A DNA stretch of 32,248 bases from 1-14-0-10-45-29 sp964532715 (GCA_964532715.1 CAZHIX010000006.1:1-32248), one strand, 5' to 3'; positions 16,348 to 24,626 are shown, numbered from the stretch's first letter. Made by a program: numbers and translations. Notes: generated by a model from the letters alone, not told the origin.

Positions 16348-17124
16348 ATGAACTCATGGTCATTGAATAAACGTCGTTTTGAATCTATACGTTCACAATT
16401 GCAAAAGTGTGCATGGGCAATTGAAGTAGTAGATGCAAGAAATATAGAAAAAACAAGAATAACTTCACTTGAAAGTAAATTTCTTGATAAACTTTTTATC
16501 GTTGCAACAAAATCAGATCTTCTTGAAGGAGTAGCTAAAAAAAATATTGATTTAAAAGTTCCTATATTTTACGTTTCATCTAAAACAAAGACTGGAATTA
16601 GTGATTTAAAAATTGCAATTGCAAATGTTTGTGCAAAAAAACTAAACTCAAAACTTCCACCTATAGACATATTTATTTTTGGAATTCCAAACGTAGGTAA
16701 ATCCTCACTTATCAATTCTCTTTTATATAAAAATATTGCAAAAACTGGTTTTCGTTCTGGGATTACTCGCGGGATTCAATGGATAAATCTTGACCAAAAC
16801 TGTCGTCTTGTAGATGCTCCGGGTGTGTTATCAAATTCAAACAAAAGTGATGAGCTTTCAATCTATTCTGCAGTAGATGTACAACACATCAAAAATCCTT
16901 TTAGCGTTGCAAAAAAACTGATACTAGAATTTTTATCAAACAATCCTGGCGAATTGCGTGATTATTATCAAATTGATTTCTCACAAACCGACGATGCTCA
17001 AGATATTCTTGAGCTGATTGCTATGCGCAGAAAAATGCTTCTAAAAGGCGGACAACCAGATATAGAGTGCGCCACACTTACATTAATTCGTGATTTTCAG
17101 AAAGGTAAAATAAAACTTATTTGA
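16348..17124 (+). CDS. Circularly permuted GTPase (YlqF/RbgA-like, ribosome assembly)
   Basis: The GTPase motifs occur in permuted order: G4 (ATKSDL, about 48-53) and G5 (YVSSKT) come first, then G1 (GIPNVGKSSLIN, about 112-123), G2 (GITRG) and G3 (DAPG). This is the signature of the YlqF/YawG family, whose members act in assembly of the large ribosomal subunit. The N-terminal segment CAWAIEVVDARN matches the family's Q..D.v..v.DAR start. At 258 residues it is on the short side of the family, with a helical C-terminal domain. Confidence 0.88.
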   Translation: MNSWSLNKRRFESIRSQLQKCAWAIEVVDARNIEKTRITSLESKFLDKLFIVATKSDLLEGVAKKNIDLKVPIFYVSSKTKTGISDLKIAIANVCAKKLNSKLPPIDIFIFGIPNVGKSSLINSLLYKNIAKTGFRSGITRGIQWINLDQNCRLVDAPGVLSNSNKSDELSIYSAVDVQHIKNPFSVAKKLILEFLSNNPGELRDYYQIDFSQTDDAQDILELIAMRRKMLLKGGQPDIECATLTLIRDFQKGKIKLI

Positions 17125-17132
17125 TCGTTTAT

Positions 17133-17312
17133 CCTCAAATTGGGTTAAAGACCCCGCAACTCGATCGACGGCTAAAGCCGTCGGTGCACCAACGCCTGTG
17201 TACAGGCGTTGATTGCGTTGCGAGTCCAATTTGGGGATAGACTGCCAAATGAGGGATACCCCACACACTTGCAGTGGGGACTCTTCGGCGGGCTTCATGC
17301 AACTGGCGGGCG
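17133..17312. mobile_element. GC-rich multi-hairpin element (IS200/IS605-like remnant or structured RNA)
   Basis: An 11-bp outer stem (17133-17143 with 17226-17236, one G:U) encloses two strong hairpins. They are CGACGGC-TAAA-GCCGTCG (17166-17183) and CAACGCCTG-TGTA-CAGGCGTTG (17190-17211, nine or ten pairs). A third hairpin, CCCCAC/GTGGGG, lies at 17259-17279. The G+C content is far above that of the flanks. Subterminal palindromes of this kind, with a CTTTAG-like loop on the minus strand, are typical of IS200/IS605 ends and of their short non-autonomous relatives. A minus-strand frame reading MKPAEESPLQVCG resembles a TnpB C-terminus only loosely. The right end resembles bases 8-41 of the window. 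A free-standing structured RNA is the main alternative. Confidence 0.5.
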
Positions 17313-17579
17313 AGCATCTTCTCTTGTTACATAAAACATATCTTTATTCTTAATTTCGTTAAATGCGCTTTTTGATATTGCATCTCCTACACTAAACAAC
17401 GATTCTTTTGCTCCACTATTATCTGTGACTCCATATTTGTTCAAAGCAGACTCGTTAAAAAATGCGTTTAACTCACGGTTTTTAGTTGAAATCTCTCTGA
17501 TGAGTTTTGCAAGTTCTTGTTGCATCACATCTTTTTTTGCACTATGCAAATCGTTTTTAGTCTTGGTTATCCTATCCAT
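17295..17579 (-). CDS. Small hypothetical protein, C-terminus inside the GC-rich element
   Basis: This is a 94-residue, charged, mostly helical protein (MDRITKTKNDLHSAKK...). The start chosen is the ATG at 17579, which has GAGG nine nt upstream; a TTG at 17594 overlapping the upstream stop would add five residues. The last six codons (ARPPVA) and the stop lie in the GC-rich element, so the original C-terminus was probably replaced when the element arrived. The family is not recognised. It is co-transcribed with the next small gene upstream. Confidence 0.6.
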   Translation of the reverse strand: MDRITKTKNDLHSAKKDVMQQELAKLIREISTKNRELNAFFNESALNKYGVTDNSGAKESLFSVGDAISKSAFNEIKNKDMFYVTREDARPPVA

Positions 17580-17590
17580 ATCAATCTGCC

Positions 17591-17872
17591 TCAAAATTCT
17601 CTAATCCCTAAATGTCGTTCTAGTTGTTTTTTATGTTCTTCAAGCGCGCGTATTTCATCAATTTTTGCAAAAGCGATTTCAGCATCATTCATTGAAAGCT
17701 CGACAACTCTATATTCAAAACCACCCGGTTTATCCTTTGTGCTAGCAATTTTTTCAACCCATGTAAAAAAGCATACAGTGTCTTGATCGTTTTGTCCACT
17801 GTTCACATTATCAACATCTACGTTTAAATCGGATTTTTGGTTTTCATCTATATCAAACTCTTCTTCATCCAT
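17591..17872 (-). CDS. Small acidic hypothetical protein
   Basis: The 93-residue protein starts with an acidic, Asp/Glu/Asn-rich tail of about 30 residues. A compact region follows (TVCFFTWVEKIASTKDKPGGFEYRVVELS) and then a C-terminal helix (IDEIRALEEHKKQLERHLG). I do not recognise the family. The ATG at 17872 is 26 nt from a TATA box (17894-17903), so the start is well supported. It is the first gene of a two-gene unit, divergent from the DsbA-like gene. Confidence 0.65.
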   Translation of the reverse strand: MDEEEFDIDENQKSDLNVDVDNVNSGQNDQDTVCFFTWVEKIASTKDKPGGFEYRVVELSMNDAEIAFAKIDEIRALEEHKKQLERHLGIREF

Positions 17873-17893
17873 GTTCTCACAAACCCCTATGAA

Positions 17894-17903
17894 ATTTATA
17901 AAT
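17894..17903 (-). promoter_or_regulatory. TATA box of the small two-gene unit
   Basis: ATTTATAAAT, nearly palindromic, is centred 26 nt upstream of the minus-strand ATG at 17872, implying a leaderless transcript. Confidence 0.5.
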
Positions 17904-18014
17904 CAACGCCTTTGGTTATTCTTATTTTTCAAAATCTATGTTTGTTAGAATTTGGGGGAATGCTTTTAAACTTAAAAATTCTTCATCAAATCCAATTTAT
18001 GTTGAGGTGAAAAA

Positions 18015-18815
18015 ATGTCTGATGATTTAAAGAGTACAGCTATACACAAGTCTGATGAAAATTCGGCTGTGTATGTCCTTTCATTTGCATTGCTTATAGG
18101 TTTTGCAATGGTTGCGATGTCAATTTGGTTTTCAGTTGGTTCTATAAGCGATTCAATAGTTTCTCTTGAAGGGACACTGCTTGCAAAAGATATGGTGGTA
18201 AATGTTCAAGGTTCAAACGTACAAGCACAACAACAAGTTCCAACACAACAAGCGCAACAACAAGCTGAGGATATTCCAACTGCAACTAAAAAGTCAGTTG
18301 ATATTTCAGGCAGACCTATAAAGGGTAGCGAAAATGCAAAAGTCACAATCGTTGAATTCTCAGAATTCCAATGTCCGTATTGCACTCGTGCGCAAGCAAC
18401 AATGAAACAACTAGCTGACACCTATGGGGACGATGTAAATTTTGTCCACGTAAATTTTGTAGTGCATGAAAGTGCGCTTACTGCATCTGTTGCTGTAGAA
18501 TGTGCAGGTGAGCAGAACAAATACTGGGAAATGCATGACAAAATATTTGAAACTCAAAAAACAGATGAAACAGGGCTCAAAGAGGTCGCCTCTCAAATCG
18601 GTCTTGATGCAACGAAGTTTGAAGCATGCTTAAAGTCAGAAGATGCACAAACAAAGGTTGCTACCCAAATGAACACGGGCAGAACCGTTGGAGTCAGCGG
18701 AACACCCTCCTTTATTGTGGGTACAAAATCCGGAACAACAATCAGTGGGGACTTTATAGTTGGTGCATATCCATTTGAGACCTTCAAAGCGTCTGTAGAT
18801 GGCTTACTCAACTAG
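18015..18815 (+). CDS. DsbA-like thiol-disulfide oxidoreductase, membrane-anchored
   Basis: This is a thioredoxin-fold protein for disulfide formation or exchange outside the membrane. An N-terminal transmembrane anchor (about residues 22-45) and a Gln/Ala-rich linker (about 70-90) precede the DsbA/thioredoxin_4 domain. The active site is EFQCPYC (Cys120 and Cys123) and the cis-Pro loop is VSGTPSF near residue 230. GAYPFETF near the end is typical of the family. An SD (GAGGTGA, 18004-18010) lies 4 nt before the ATG, so unlike many neighbours it has a short leader; TATA-like CTTTTAAAC lies about 45 nt upstream of the start codon. Cys-rich exported proteins such as the one at the window start could be substrates (inference). 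Confidence 0.9.
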   Translation: MSDDLKSTAIHKSDENSAVYVLSFALLIGFAMVAMSIWFSVGSISDSIVSLEGTLLAKDMVVNVQGSNVQAQQQVPTQQAQQQAEDIPTATKKSVDISGRPIKGSENAKVTIVEFSEFQCPYCTRAQATMKQLADTYGDDVNFVHVNFVVHESALTASVAVECAGEQNKYWEMHDKIFETQKTDETGLKEVASQIGLDATKFEACLKSEDAQTKVATQMNTGRTVGVSGTPSFIVGTKSGTTISGDFIVGAYPFETFKASVDGLLN

Positions 18816-19189
18816 TTTTTTTTCTTTTATTTTTTTTATTCTTTTATTCTTTTAGCACGTGTATCACTTTTTTGCATATTAGCTTTTTGTTATGACTTTA
18901 TCTTGCAGGTTTTTTCGTAAGCGGTTAAAAATCTATTGGCAACGTCTGAAAACCAACCATCAAAACTGGCATCTCCTACATTTTTGAAAAAATCATCCTT
19001 GAAAAAAATAAGCACGTTCGGCGTGGAAAAAATGCGTTTTGCCAAAAAATAATGTAAAAACGTGTATATAACGTCTGAAAAACGTCGAATAAAATCGTTT
19101 TTACGTCAGAGGAAATTCTTAAGCGCTTACGTTTTTTCCAATAGCTTTTTAACTTACGTCTTTTCTAAAATCTTCCCAAGTGGATTTAA
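18816..19189 (+). promoter_or_regulatory. 374-bp gap before topA rich in ACGT motifs
   Basis: The gap begins with T-rich tracts (18816-18853) that probably end the dsbA transcript. No gene is evident in the rest. ACGT occurs nine times between 18857 and 19159, and AACGTCTGAAAA occurs twice (18941-18952 and 19070-19081). CTGAAAAACG (19075-19084) faces CGTTTTTACGTCAG (19096-19109) as an interrupted inverted repeat. Near the gene, TTTTCTAAAATC (19161-19172) is at TATA distance from the ATG. The repeated motif looks like an array of operator sites for topA; the regulator is unknown. Confidence 0.35.
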
Positions 19190-21469
19190 ATGAAATTAAT
19201 TATCGCAGAAAAACCAAAGGTTGCGCAAAAAATAGCCGAGGCTATAGCCGATAAATCTGTTCAGAGAAAAAAAGGTAAAGGTCAAGCGTACTATTTTGAG
19301 GTTGAGAAAAACGGTGAAAAAATAGTTGTAGCTCCAGCCGTAGGTCATCTTTACACATTAGAAGAAAAATCAAAAACAAATTCATATCCGGCATTTGATA
19401 TACAATGGGTTCCTGCATATGTTTCTTCAAAGGATCATGATTACACGAAAGGATATATTCAGACTATAGAAGATCTTGCAAAATCTGCTGATGAAATAAT
19501 TATTGCTTGCGATTATGATATTGAGGGTTCACTTATTGGTTATAATGCAGCGAGATATGCAGGTCATAGGGATGATGCATCGAGAATGAAATTCTCAAGC
19601 TTAACAAAAAAAGATTTAGTGGATGCTTACATACAGCGTGGCAAATTAGATATAGAAAACGCTCTTGCAGGCGAGTCTCGTCATATTCTTGACTGGTATT
19701 ATGGTATAAATCTATCAAGAGCACTAATGTCTGCAATAAAGACTACTGGAAAGTTTCAAGTTATGTCTATTGGTAGAGTTCAAGGACCTGCATTAAAGTT
19801 TTTGGCAGAAAAAGAGAAAAAAATACTTGCATTCAAATCTACCCCTTATTGGGAGCTTATTTGCAATATTGACAAAATAAAATTTAAGCATATAAAAGAT
19901 AAATTTATATCAAAAGAAGAAGCCTCAAAGGCATTTGAAGAGTCAAAGCCTTCCCCTCACAAAATAAAAGAAATAACAAAAAAACCACTACTTCAACAAC
20001 CAAATCCCCCATTTGATTTAACTTCTTTGCAACTTGAGGCGCATCGTCAATTTAAATTTTCTCCAAAACAAACACAGGCGATGGCTCAAACGCTTTATGA
20101 AAATTCAATGATATCTTATCCAAGAACTTCATCTCAGAAACTTCCATCAAAACTTGGACTTGACAAAATTATTGCGCAATTATCAACTCAAAAAGAATAT
20201 GAATTATTGGCAAAAAAATTAATGCAAAATAAATGGTTCAAGCCAAATGAAGGTAAAAAAGAAGATCCAGCACATCCTGCAATTCACCCTACTGGTCAAA
20301 AAGCAACTGTGGGTGCAAGAGAATCAAAACTTTATGATCTTATTGTGAAGCGTTTTTTTGCTTGTTTTGCTCCAGTCGCAAAACGAGAATCACAAAAAGT
20401 AGTTGCTCAATGCAATACTCAGGACTATAGCGTATCGGGTGCAAAGACTACTGAATTGGGTTGGCACGAGTTTTATGCTCCTTATGTCAAATTAGATGAA
20501 ACCACATTACCTGATTGGAAAGTAGGGCAATCGGTTGTAGCAAAAGATTTTGCAATGGAAGAAAAGCAAACACAACCTCCAAAAAGATACACTGAAGCCT
20601 CAATTATATCTGAACTTGAGCAAAGAAATCTTGGAACAAAAGCAACTAGGGCTACTGTGATTGACACGCTTTTTAAAAGAGGTTATCTCAAGGGAACAAA
20701 TTCAATTGAAGTCACTTCATTTGGCCTATCTGTGGTGGATGTAATGGATAAACATTCTCCTGAAATATTAGATGAAAAAATGACTCGTGAAATTGAAGAT
20801 GAGATGGAAGCTATTCAACAAGATCAGATTCATGCAAAAAAAGTAATTGAAAATGGAAAAAGAATTCTTACAAATACACTTGAAAAATTCCGTCAAAAAG
20901 AAAAGATTGTCGGTCAGGAGCTAACTGGTGGGCTTGCAATTGCACGTCAAGAAGCATCACTTTTAGGTCCCTGTCCAAAATGCAAAACTGGTAATTTGAA
21001 AAAAATACTTTCTAAAAACAAAAAATGGTTTGCTGGTTGTTCAAATTATCCAAATTGTACTCAAACCTATCCATTACCTCAAATGGGTCTAATTGAAGCG
21101 ACCTCTAAAGTTTGTGAGCATGATCAAACTCCAATAATAAAAGTTATCAGAAAAGGCAAACGTCCATTTGAAATGTGTCTTGACTCTTCATGTCCATCAA
21201 AAGCAAATTGGGGTAAATGGGAGAAAAAGCCTGTTCAAACTAAGCCTACACAACCATCTTCAAATGCAGTTGCACCCTCAAACACAGCTACAATTTCAAG
21301 TACGTCTGCTTCACAAATAACTTCAAGTTCATCATCAATAATCTCAAGTTCAAAATCTAATATATCAAAGCCTAATTCAAAATTATCTACAACAAAAACA
21401 TCTACTCCAACAAAAAAACCAAGAGCAAAAAAATCTTCAACAAAAAAATCTTCAAAAACTAATCTCTAA
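19190..21469 (+). CDS. topA: DNA topoisomerase I (type IA)
   Basis: TopA relaxes negative supercoils by single-strand passage. The TOPRIM domain has LIIAEKPKVAQKIAEAI at the N-terminus and ACDYDIEG (Asp108, Asp110, Glu112) for Mg binding. The catalytic Tyr is in MISYPRTSS (Tyr310). HPAIHPTG and LGTKATRATVIDTLF are standard core motifs. Two C-terminal zinc fingers follow: CPKC..GCSNYPNC from about residue 595, and a CEH...CLDSSC finger. The last 80 residues are a Ser/Thr/Lys-rich, histone-tail-like extension (ending KKSSTKKSSKTNL) that probably binds DNA. The length (759) is normal for archaeal enzymes apart from this tail. The ATG lies 24 nt after a TATA-like element. Confidence 0.95.
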   Translation: MKLIIAEKPKVAQKIAEAIADKSVQRKKGKGQAYYFEVEKNGEKIVVAPAVGHLYTLEEKSKTNSYPAFDIQWVPAYVSSKDHDYTKGYIQTIEDLAKSADEIIIACDYDIEGSLIGYNAARYAGHRDDASRMKFSSLTKKDLVDAYIQRGKLDIENALAGESRHILDWYYGINLSRALMSAIKTTGKFQVMSIGRVQGPALKFLAEKEKKILAFKSTPYWELICNIDKIKFKHIKDKFISKEEASKAFEESKPSPHKIKEITKKPLLQQPNPPFDLTSLQLEAHRQFKFSPKQTQAMAQTLYENSMISYPRTSSQKLPSKLGLDKIIAQLSTQKEYELLAKKLMQNKWFKPNEGKKEDPAHPAIHPTGQKATVGARESKLYDLIVKRFFACFAPVAKRESQKVVAQCNTQDYSVSGAKTTELGWHEFYAPYVKLDETTLPDWKVGQSVVAKDFAMEEKQTQPPKRYTEASIISELEQRNLGTKATRATVIDTLFKRGYLKGTNSIEVTSFGLSVVDVMDKHSPEILDEKMTREIEDEMEAIQQDQIHAKKVIENGKRILTNTLEKFRQKEKIVGQELTGGLAIARQEASLLGPCPKCKTGNLKKILSKNKKWFAGCSNYPNCTQTYPLPQMGLIEATSKVCEHDQTPIIKVIRKGKRPFEMCLDSSCPSKANWGKWEKKPVQTKPTQPSSNAVAPSNTATISSTSASQITSSSSSIISSSKSNISKPNSKLSTTKTSTPTKKPRAKKSSTKKSSKTNL

Positions 21470-21513
21470 CTGTAGCCTGTTTAATTCACAAGTTTTGCTT
21501 TTTGCCGTAACCC

Positions 21514-21523
21514 TTTAAAATAA
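21514..21523 (+). promoter_or_regulatory. TATA box of purH
   Basis: TTTAAAATAA is centred about 28 nt before the GTG at 21546. It gives purH its own promoter, independent of topA, and supports GTG as the start of a leaderless message. Confidence 0.45.
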
Positions 21524-21545
21524 CGTGCGCTCCAAATAAATAAAC

Positions 21546-23099
21546 GTGGCAATAAAACGTGCTCTTATTTCAGTATATGATAAAGACGGAATTATAGAAT
21601 TAGCTCATGCCCTAAACAATATGGGTGTAGAAATTCTTGCGTCTGGTGGAACTGCAAAGGCGTTATCCAAGGCAGATATTCCGATAATTGATATCTCAAA
21701 ATACACTGGTTCTGCAGAATTATTTGATGGGAGAGTAAAAACTCTGCATCCAAAAATTCACGGCGGAATACTTTTACGTAGGGACAACCAAAATGATTTG
21801 GAACAAGCAGAAAAAAATGGAATAAAACCAATAGACTTAGTAGTTGTAAATCTTTACCCTTTTGAAAAAATTATACATCAAGAAAATGCAACTGAAGATT
21901 TAGCAATAGAAAACATAGACATAGGAGGAATTGCTCTAATTCGTGCTTGTGCAAAAAATTACAAATGGACTACGATACTTGTTGAACCACAAGATTATAC
22001 AAAATTCATACAAGATTTTGAGCAAAACAACGGCGAAGTTTCAGAGCAAAAAAGAAAAAATCTTATGATAAAAGCATTTGAACGTTCATCTCATTACGAT
22101 TGGGCAATTTCACGTTATTTCGGGGGAGATGGAGACGAGAAGTTTCCATATCGCATGAAAATGGTGTTTGAAAGAGCATACCCATTAAGATATGGGGAAA
22201 ATCCTCATCAAAAAGCAGCTGCTTATCGTCTTGTAGGTCAGCGTTCATTATTTGATGCGCGTATTCACTCTGGAAAAGTAATGTCTTACAATAATTTTCT
22301 TGATGCCGATTCTGCATTACATTTAATTCGTGAGTTTCACGGAAAGCATGCGGTTGCAATAGTGAAACACAACAATCCTTGTGGTGTTGCAATCGGAAAA
22401 ACTCTAAAAGATGCATATCTTCGTGCATACGAATCAGATCCTCTTTCAGCTTATGGTGGTGTACTTGCATTTTCGTCTCGTTTGGACGTGCAGACTGCAA
22501 ATGCAATCGGAACAAAATATTTAGAAGTAATTCTTGCTCCCGGTTATGAGCCAGAAGCACTCAATATATTAAAGAAAAAACCATCCCGAAGAATTTTAGA
22601 TATATCTGATTTGTTTCAACCTGTGCATCCTGGAGATGTAACATTTAGACACATATCTGGTGGAATGTTATATCAACATGAGGATCCATCTGTATTTGAT
22701 GTTCGTACTGCTCAAGTTGTAACTAAAGCCAAACCAACTGAGCAACAACTAGAAGATATGTATTTTGCAATGACTGTTGCAAAACACACAAAATCAAACG
22801 CAATCACTATAGCAAAACAAAGTCAAATTCTTGGTGTAGGTGCAGGTCAGATGTCAAGAGTAGATTCCACTCACATGGCAATACTCAAGGCAAATCAGAA
22901 TAAATTTGATTTAAGTGATTCTGTCGTCGCATCTGATGCATTTTTACCATTTACGGATACTCTTGAGGCACTATATGATGCAGGTATAACTGCACTTATT
23001 CAGCCTGGCGGTTCAATAAACGACGAGAAAGTTATTCATTATGCAGATGATCATGGAATTAGTATGGTTTTCACTGCTCAACGTCACTTCAAGCATTAA
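21546..23099 (+). CDS. purH: Bifunctional AICAR transformylase / IMP cyclohydrolase
   Basis: PurH catalyses the last two steps of IMP synthesis using 10-formyl-tetrahydrofolate. The N-terminal MGS-like cyclohydrolase domain (about 1-140) starts RALISVYDKDGIIELA and has ILASGGTAKAL, GRVKTLHPKIHGGIL and VVVNLYPF. The transformylase domain contains RYGENPHQKAA, the catalytic VKHNNPCGVA (Lys and His near residue 273), SDPLSAYGGV and the C-terminal FTDTLEALYDAGITALIQPGGSI. Its 517 residues are full length. Many archaea use PurP and PurO instead, so this bacterial-type enzyme is notable. Its presence implies access to folate-type one-carbon units. The start is GTG. Confidence 0.96.
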   Translation: MAIKRALISVYDKDGIIELAHALNNMGVEILASGGTAKALSKADIPIIDISKYTGSAELFDGRVKTLHPKIHGGILLRRDNQNDLEQAEKNGIKPIDLVVVNLYPFEKIIHQENATEDLAIENIDIGGIALIRACAKNYKWTTILVEPQDYTKFIQDFEQNNGEVSEQKRKNLMIKAFERSSHYDWAISRYFGGDGDEKFPYRMKMVFERAYPLRYGENPHQKAAAYRLVGQRSLFDARIHSGKVMSYNNFLDADSALHLIREFHGKHAVAIVKHNNPCGVAIGKTLKDAYLRAYESDPLSAYGGVLAFSSRLDVQTANAIGTKYLEVILAPGYEPEALNILKKKPSRRILDISDLFQPVHPGDVTFRHISGGMLYQHEDPSVFDVRTAQVVTKAKPTEQQLEDMYFAMTVAKHTKSNAITIAKQSQILGVGAGQMSRVDSTHMAILKANQNKFDLSDSVVASDAFLPFTDTLEALYDAGITALIQPGGSINDEKVIHYADDHGISMVFTAQRHFKH

Positions 23100-23183
23100 A
23101 CAAACTCGTAGCTATGCGTCAGCAAGAGAAAGCCGAACGAAAAAGTGGGGCATTTGAATAAACATACTCGTGGCTATGCATCA
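23096..23183. repeat. Imperfect direct repeat at the purH 3' end
   Basis: A unit of about 26 nt (TTAAACAAACTCGTAGCTAT then GCGTCA) overlaps the purH stop codon and recurs 62 bp downstream (23158-23183) as ATAAACATACTCGTGGCTAT then GCATCA. Between them lies a moderately GC-rich segment with GTGGGGCATTTG, which loosely recalls part of the element at 17133-17312. Confidence 0.5.
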
Positions 23184-23266
23184 ATATATTCATCATCAAC
23201 ATACCTAGTCCCTCTATCAACTAATCGTTTTTTTGTTTTATTCGTATTTTATTCTCTTTCAATCAC

Positions 23267-23276
23267 AAATATAAAT
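23267..23276 (+). promoter_or_regulatory. TATA box of nadM
   Basis: AAATATAAAT is centred 25-26 nt upstream of the ATG at 23297. No SD is present, so the message is probably leaderless. Confidence 0.45.
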
Positions 23277-23296
23277 CTGAAACGTATTTTGCAATT

Positions 23297-23815
23297 ATGA
23301 TTTTGCAAAAACATGCACTTTTTATAGGAAGATTTCAACCACCTCATAATGGGCACAAAAAAACTATCTTTCGCCTTATAAATTCGTACAAATCACTTAC
23401 AATCGCAATAGGTTCATCAAACAAACCAAAAAGTGAAAAAAATCCATTTAGTGCAAAAACACGTCTTTATCTTCTAAAAGATCTAATTCCTCCAAAAAGT
23501 AATGTAAAATTTGTATTCTTGGCAGATAATGCTTCAAATGTTAAATGGACAAAAAATATCCTTAAGCGCTTTTCAAAAAAAACGTATACTGTCGTTTCTG
23601 CAAACAAACTCGTGCGCTCTCTTTTGTCTAATGCAGGTTATGAACTGGATTTGTCATGTCTTTATAATAGACACAAATGGGAAGGAAAAAAAATACGTTT
23701 GCTAATAAAAAATAATAAAAACTACAAAGACCTCATTCCAAAAAAAATATTCAAATATATAAAAAAACACACAAAAAACAAAGAATTTTGGCAGTTTAAA
23801 AAAAAGTGTAAATAA
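23297..23815 (+). CDS. nadM: Nicotinamide-nucleotide adenylyltransferase (archaeal NadM type)
   Basis: This enzyme adenylates NMN to NAD+. The nucleotidyltransferase HxGH motif lies in FIGRFQPPHNGH (residues 9-20). AIGSSNKPKSEKNPFSAKTR matches the family's GS.q....NPFta..R segment. The C-terminal WEGKKIRLLI corresponds to the SGTEIRR-type ATP loop, with the usual Ser/Thr replaced. The last 30 residues are very Lys-rich. Length (172) is typical of archaeal NadM. A different small adenylyl- or cytidylyltransferase is possible because the C-terminal loop is divergent. It converges on the FKBP gene with a 4-nt gap. Confidence 0.8.
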   Translation: MILQKHALFIGRFQPPHNGHKKTIFRLINSYKSLTIAIGSSNKPKSEKNPFSAKTRLYLLKDLIPPKSNVKFVFLADNASNVKWTKNILKRFSKKTYTVVSANKLVRSLLSNAGYELDLSCLYNRHKWEGKKIRLLIKNNKNYKDLIPKKIFKYIKKHTKNKEFWQFKKKCK

Positions 23816-23819
23816 TTTA

Positions 23820-24485
23820 TCAATTAGATGTGGTTACTTTTGCCCAATCTCCAATGCATGCATGTAATGATGCCTCAAGTCCTCTAAGCTTTGAATTTTC
23901 AAGTCCATTCTCAACTACTATGGTGTTTTTGCCATTTGTTTGTTCTATTTTTATTTTGGCACCAAACTGATTTGCAAGTTCATTTGCTTTTTTATCAGGC
24001 TCACTTATAATTTCTAGAAGTTTTACTTCATATTCTAGCTCTTCACCTGCTAGCGGATGATTAAAATCAAGCATAACTCTGCCTGAAGAAACAGACTTTA
24101 TCATTGCAGGGACTCCGTCAAGTGTGACCATAAGCCCAGCAACTGCTCTCACGCCTCTTTTCTCAAATTCTTTTTGTGGCATGACCCTTACTAATTCTGA
24201 ATGTTTTGAACCAAATCCTTTATCGCAAGCAACATGCACTTTTCTAAAATCTCCTACTTTCATTTTGGGAATCTCTTCTTCAAGACCTGCAATCATTGCT
24301 CCCCTACCTATCACAACAAGTCTTGGGCCATATCTCGAAGTGTTTGACCATATCTCATTTTTTTTTGCAATATTTTCATCTGTAGTTTCAAACACAGATC
24401 CATCAAAAAGCCTACCTGTAAGCTCTATCTTTACCAAGTCTCCCTGTTCTATCTTGGTTTTTGAATCTTTTTTATTATCTACCAT
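23820..24485 (-). CDS. FKBP-type peptidyl-prolyl isomerase (SlyD-like)
   Basis: This protein folding catalyst and chaperone starts with GDLVKIELTGRLFDGSVFETT (FKBP N-terminal strand). The VVIGRGAMIAGLEEEIPKMK segment forms the active site. An insert-in-flap segment carries VACDKGFGSKHSELVRVMP and ends in FNHPLAGEELEYEVKLLEI, matching the family's DfNHPLAGk.L.F.v. A C-terminal domain of about 65 residues follows, as in the long archaeal FKBPs. It is soluble with no signal peptide, so cytoplasmic. TTATTTATTAG (24510-24520) is a TATA-like site about 29 nt upstream of the ATG. Confidence 0.92.
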   Translation of the reverse strand: MVDNKKDSKTKIEQGDLVKIELTGRLFDGSVFETTDENIAKKNEIWSNTSRYGPRLVVIGRGAMIAGLEEEIPKMKVGDFRKVHVACDKGFGSKHSELVRVMPQKEFEKRGVRAVAGLMVTLDGVPAMIKSVSSGRVMLDFNHPLAGEELEYEVKLLEIISEPDKKANELANQFGAKIKIEQTNGKNTIVVENGLENSKLRGLEASLHACIGDWAKVTTSN

Positions 24486-24626
24486 AATTATCAGCGAGTT
24501 TTTTTTCTGTTATTTATTAGCCACAGCTGTTTTTAAATGTGGTTATTCAAATCGGTTTTATTACTGCCGACCTATAATTAGTCTTCAAACTAACTATGTC
24601 GTGCTTTTAGTTATAGTGTGATTTTA

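Noticed and set aside
17083..17317. Minus-strand protein frames across the GC-rich element as a separate gene
   Set aside because: They are short, overlap a hairpin-rich element and have no start signal; at most they are remnants of a transposase C-terminus.
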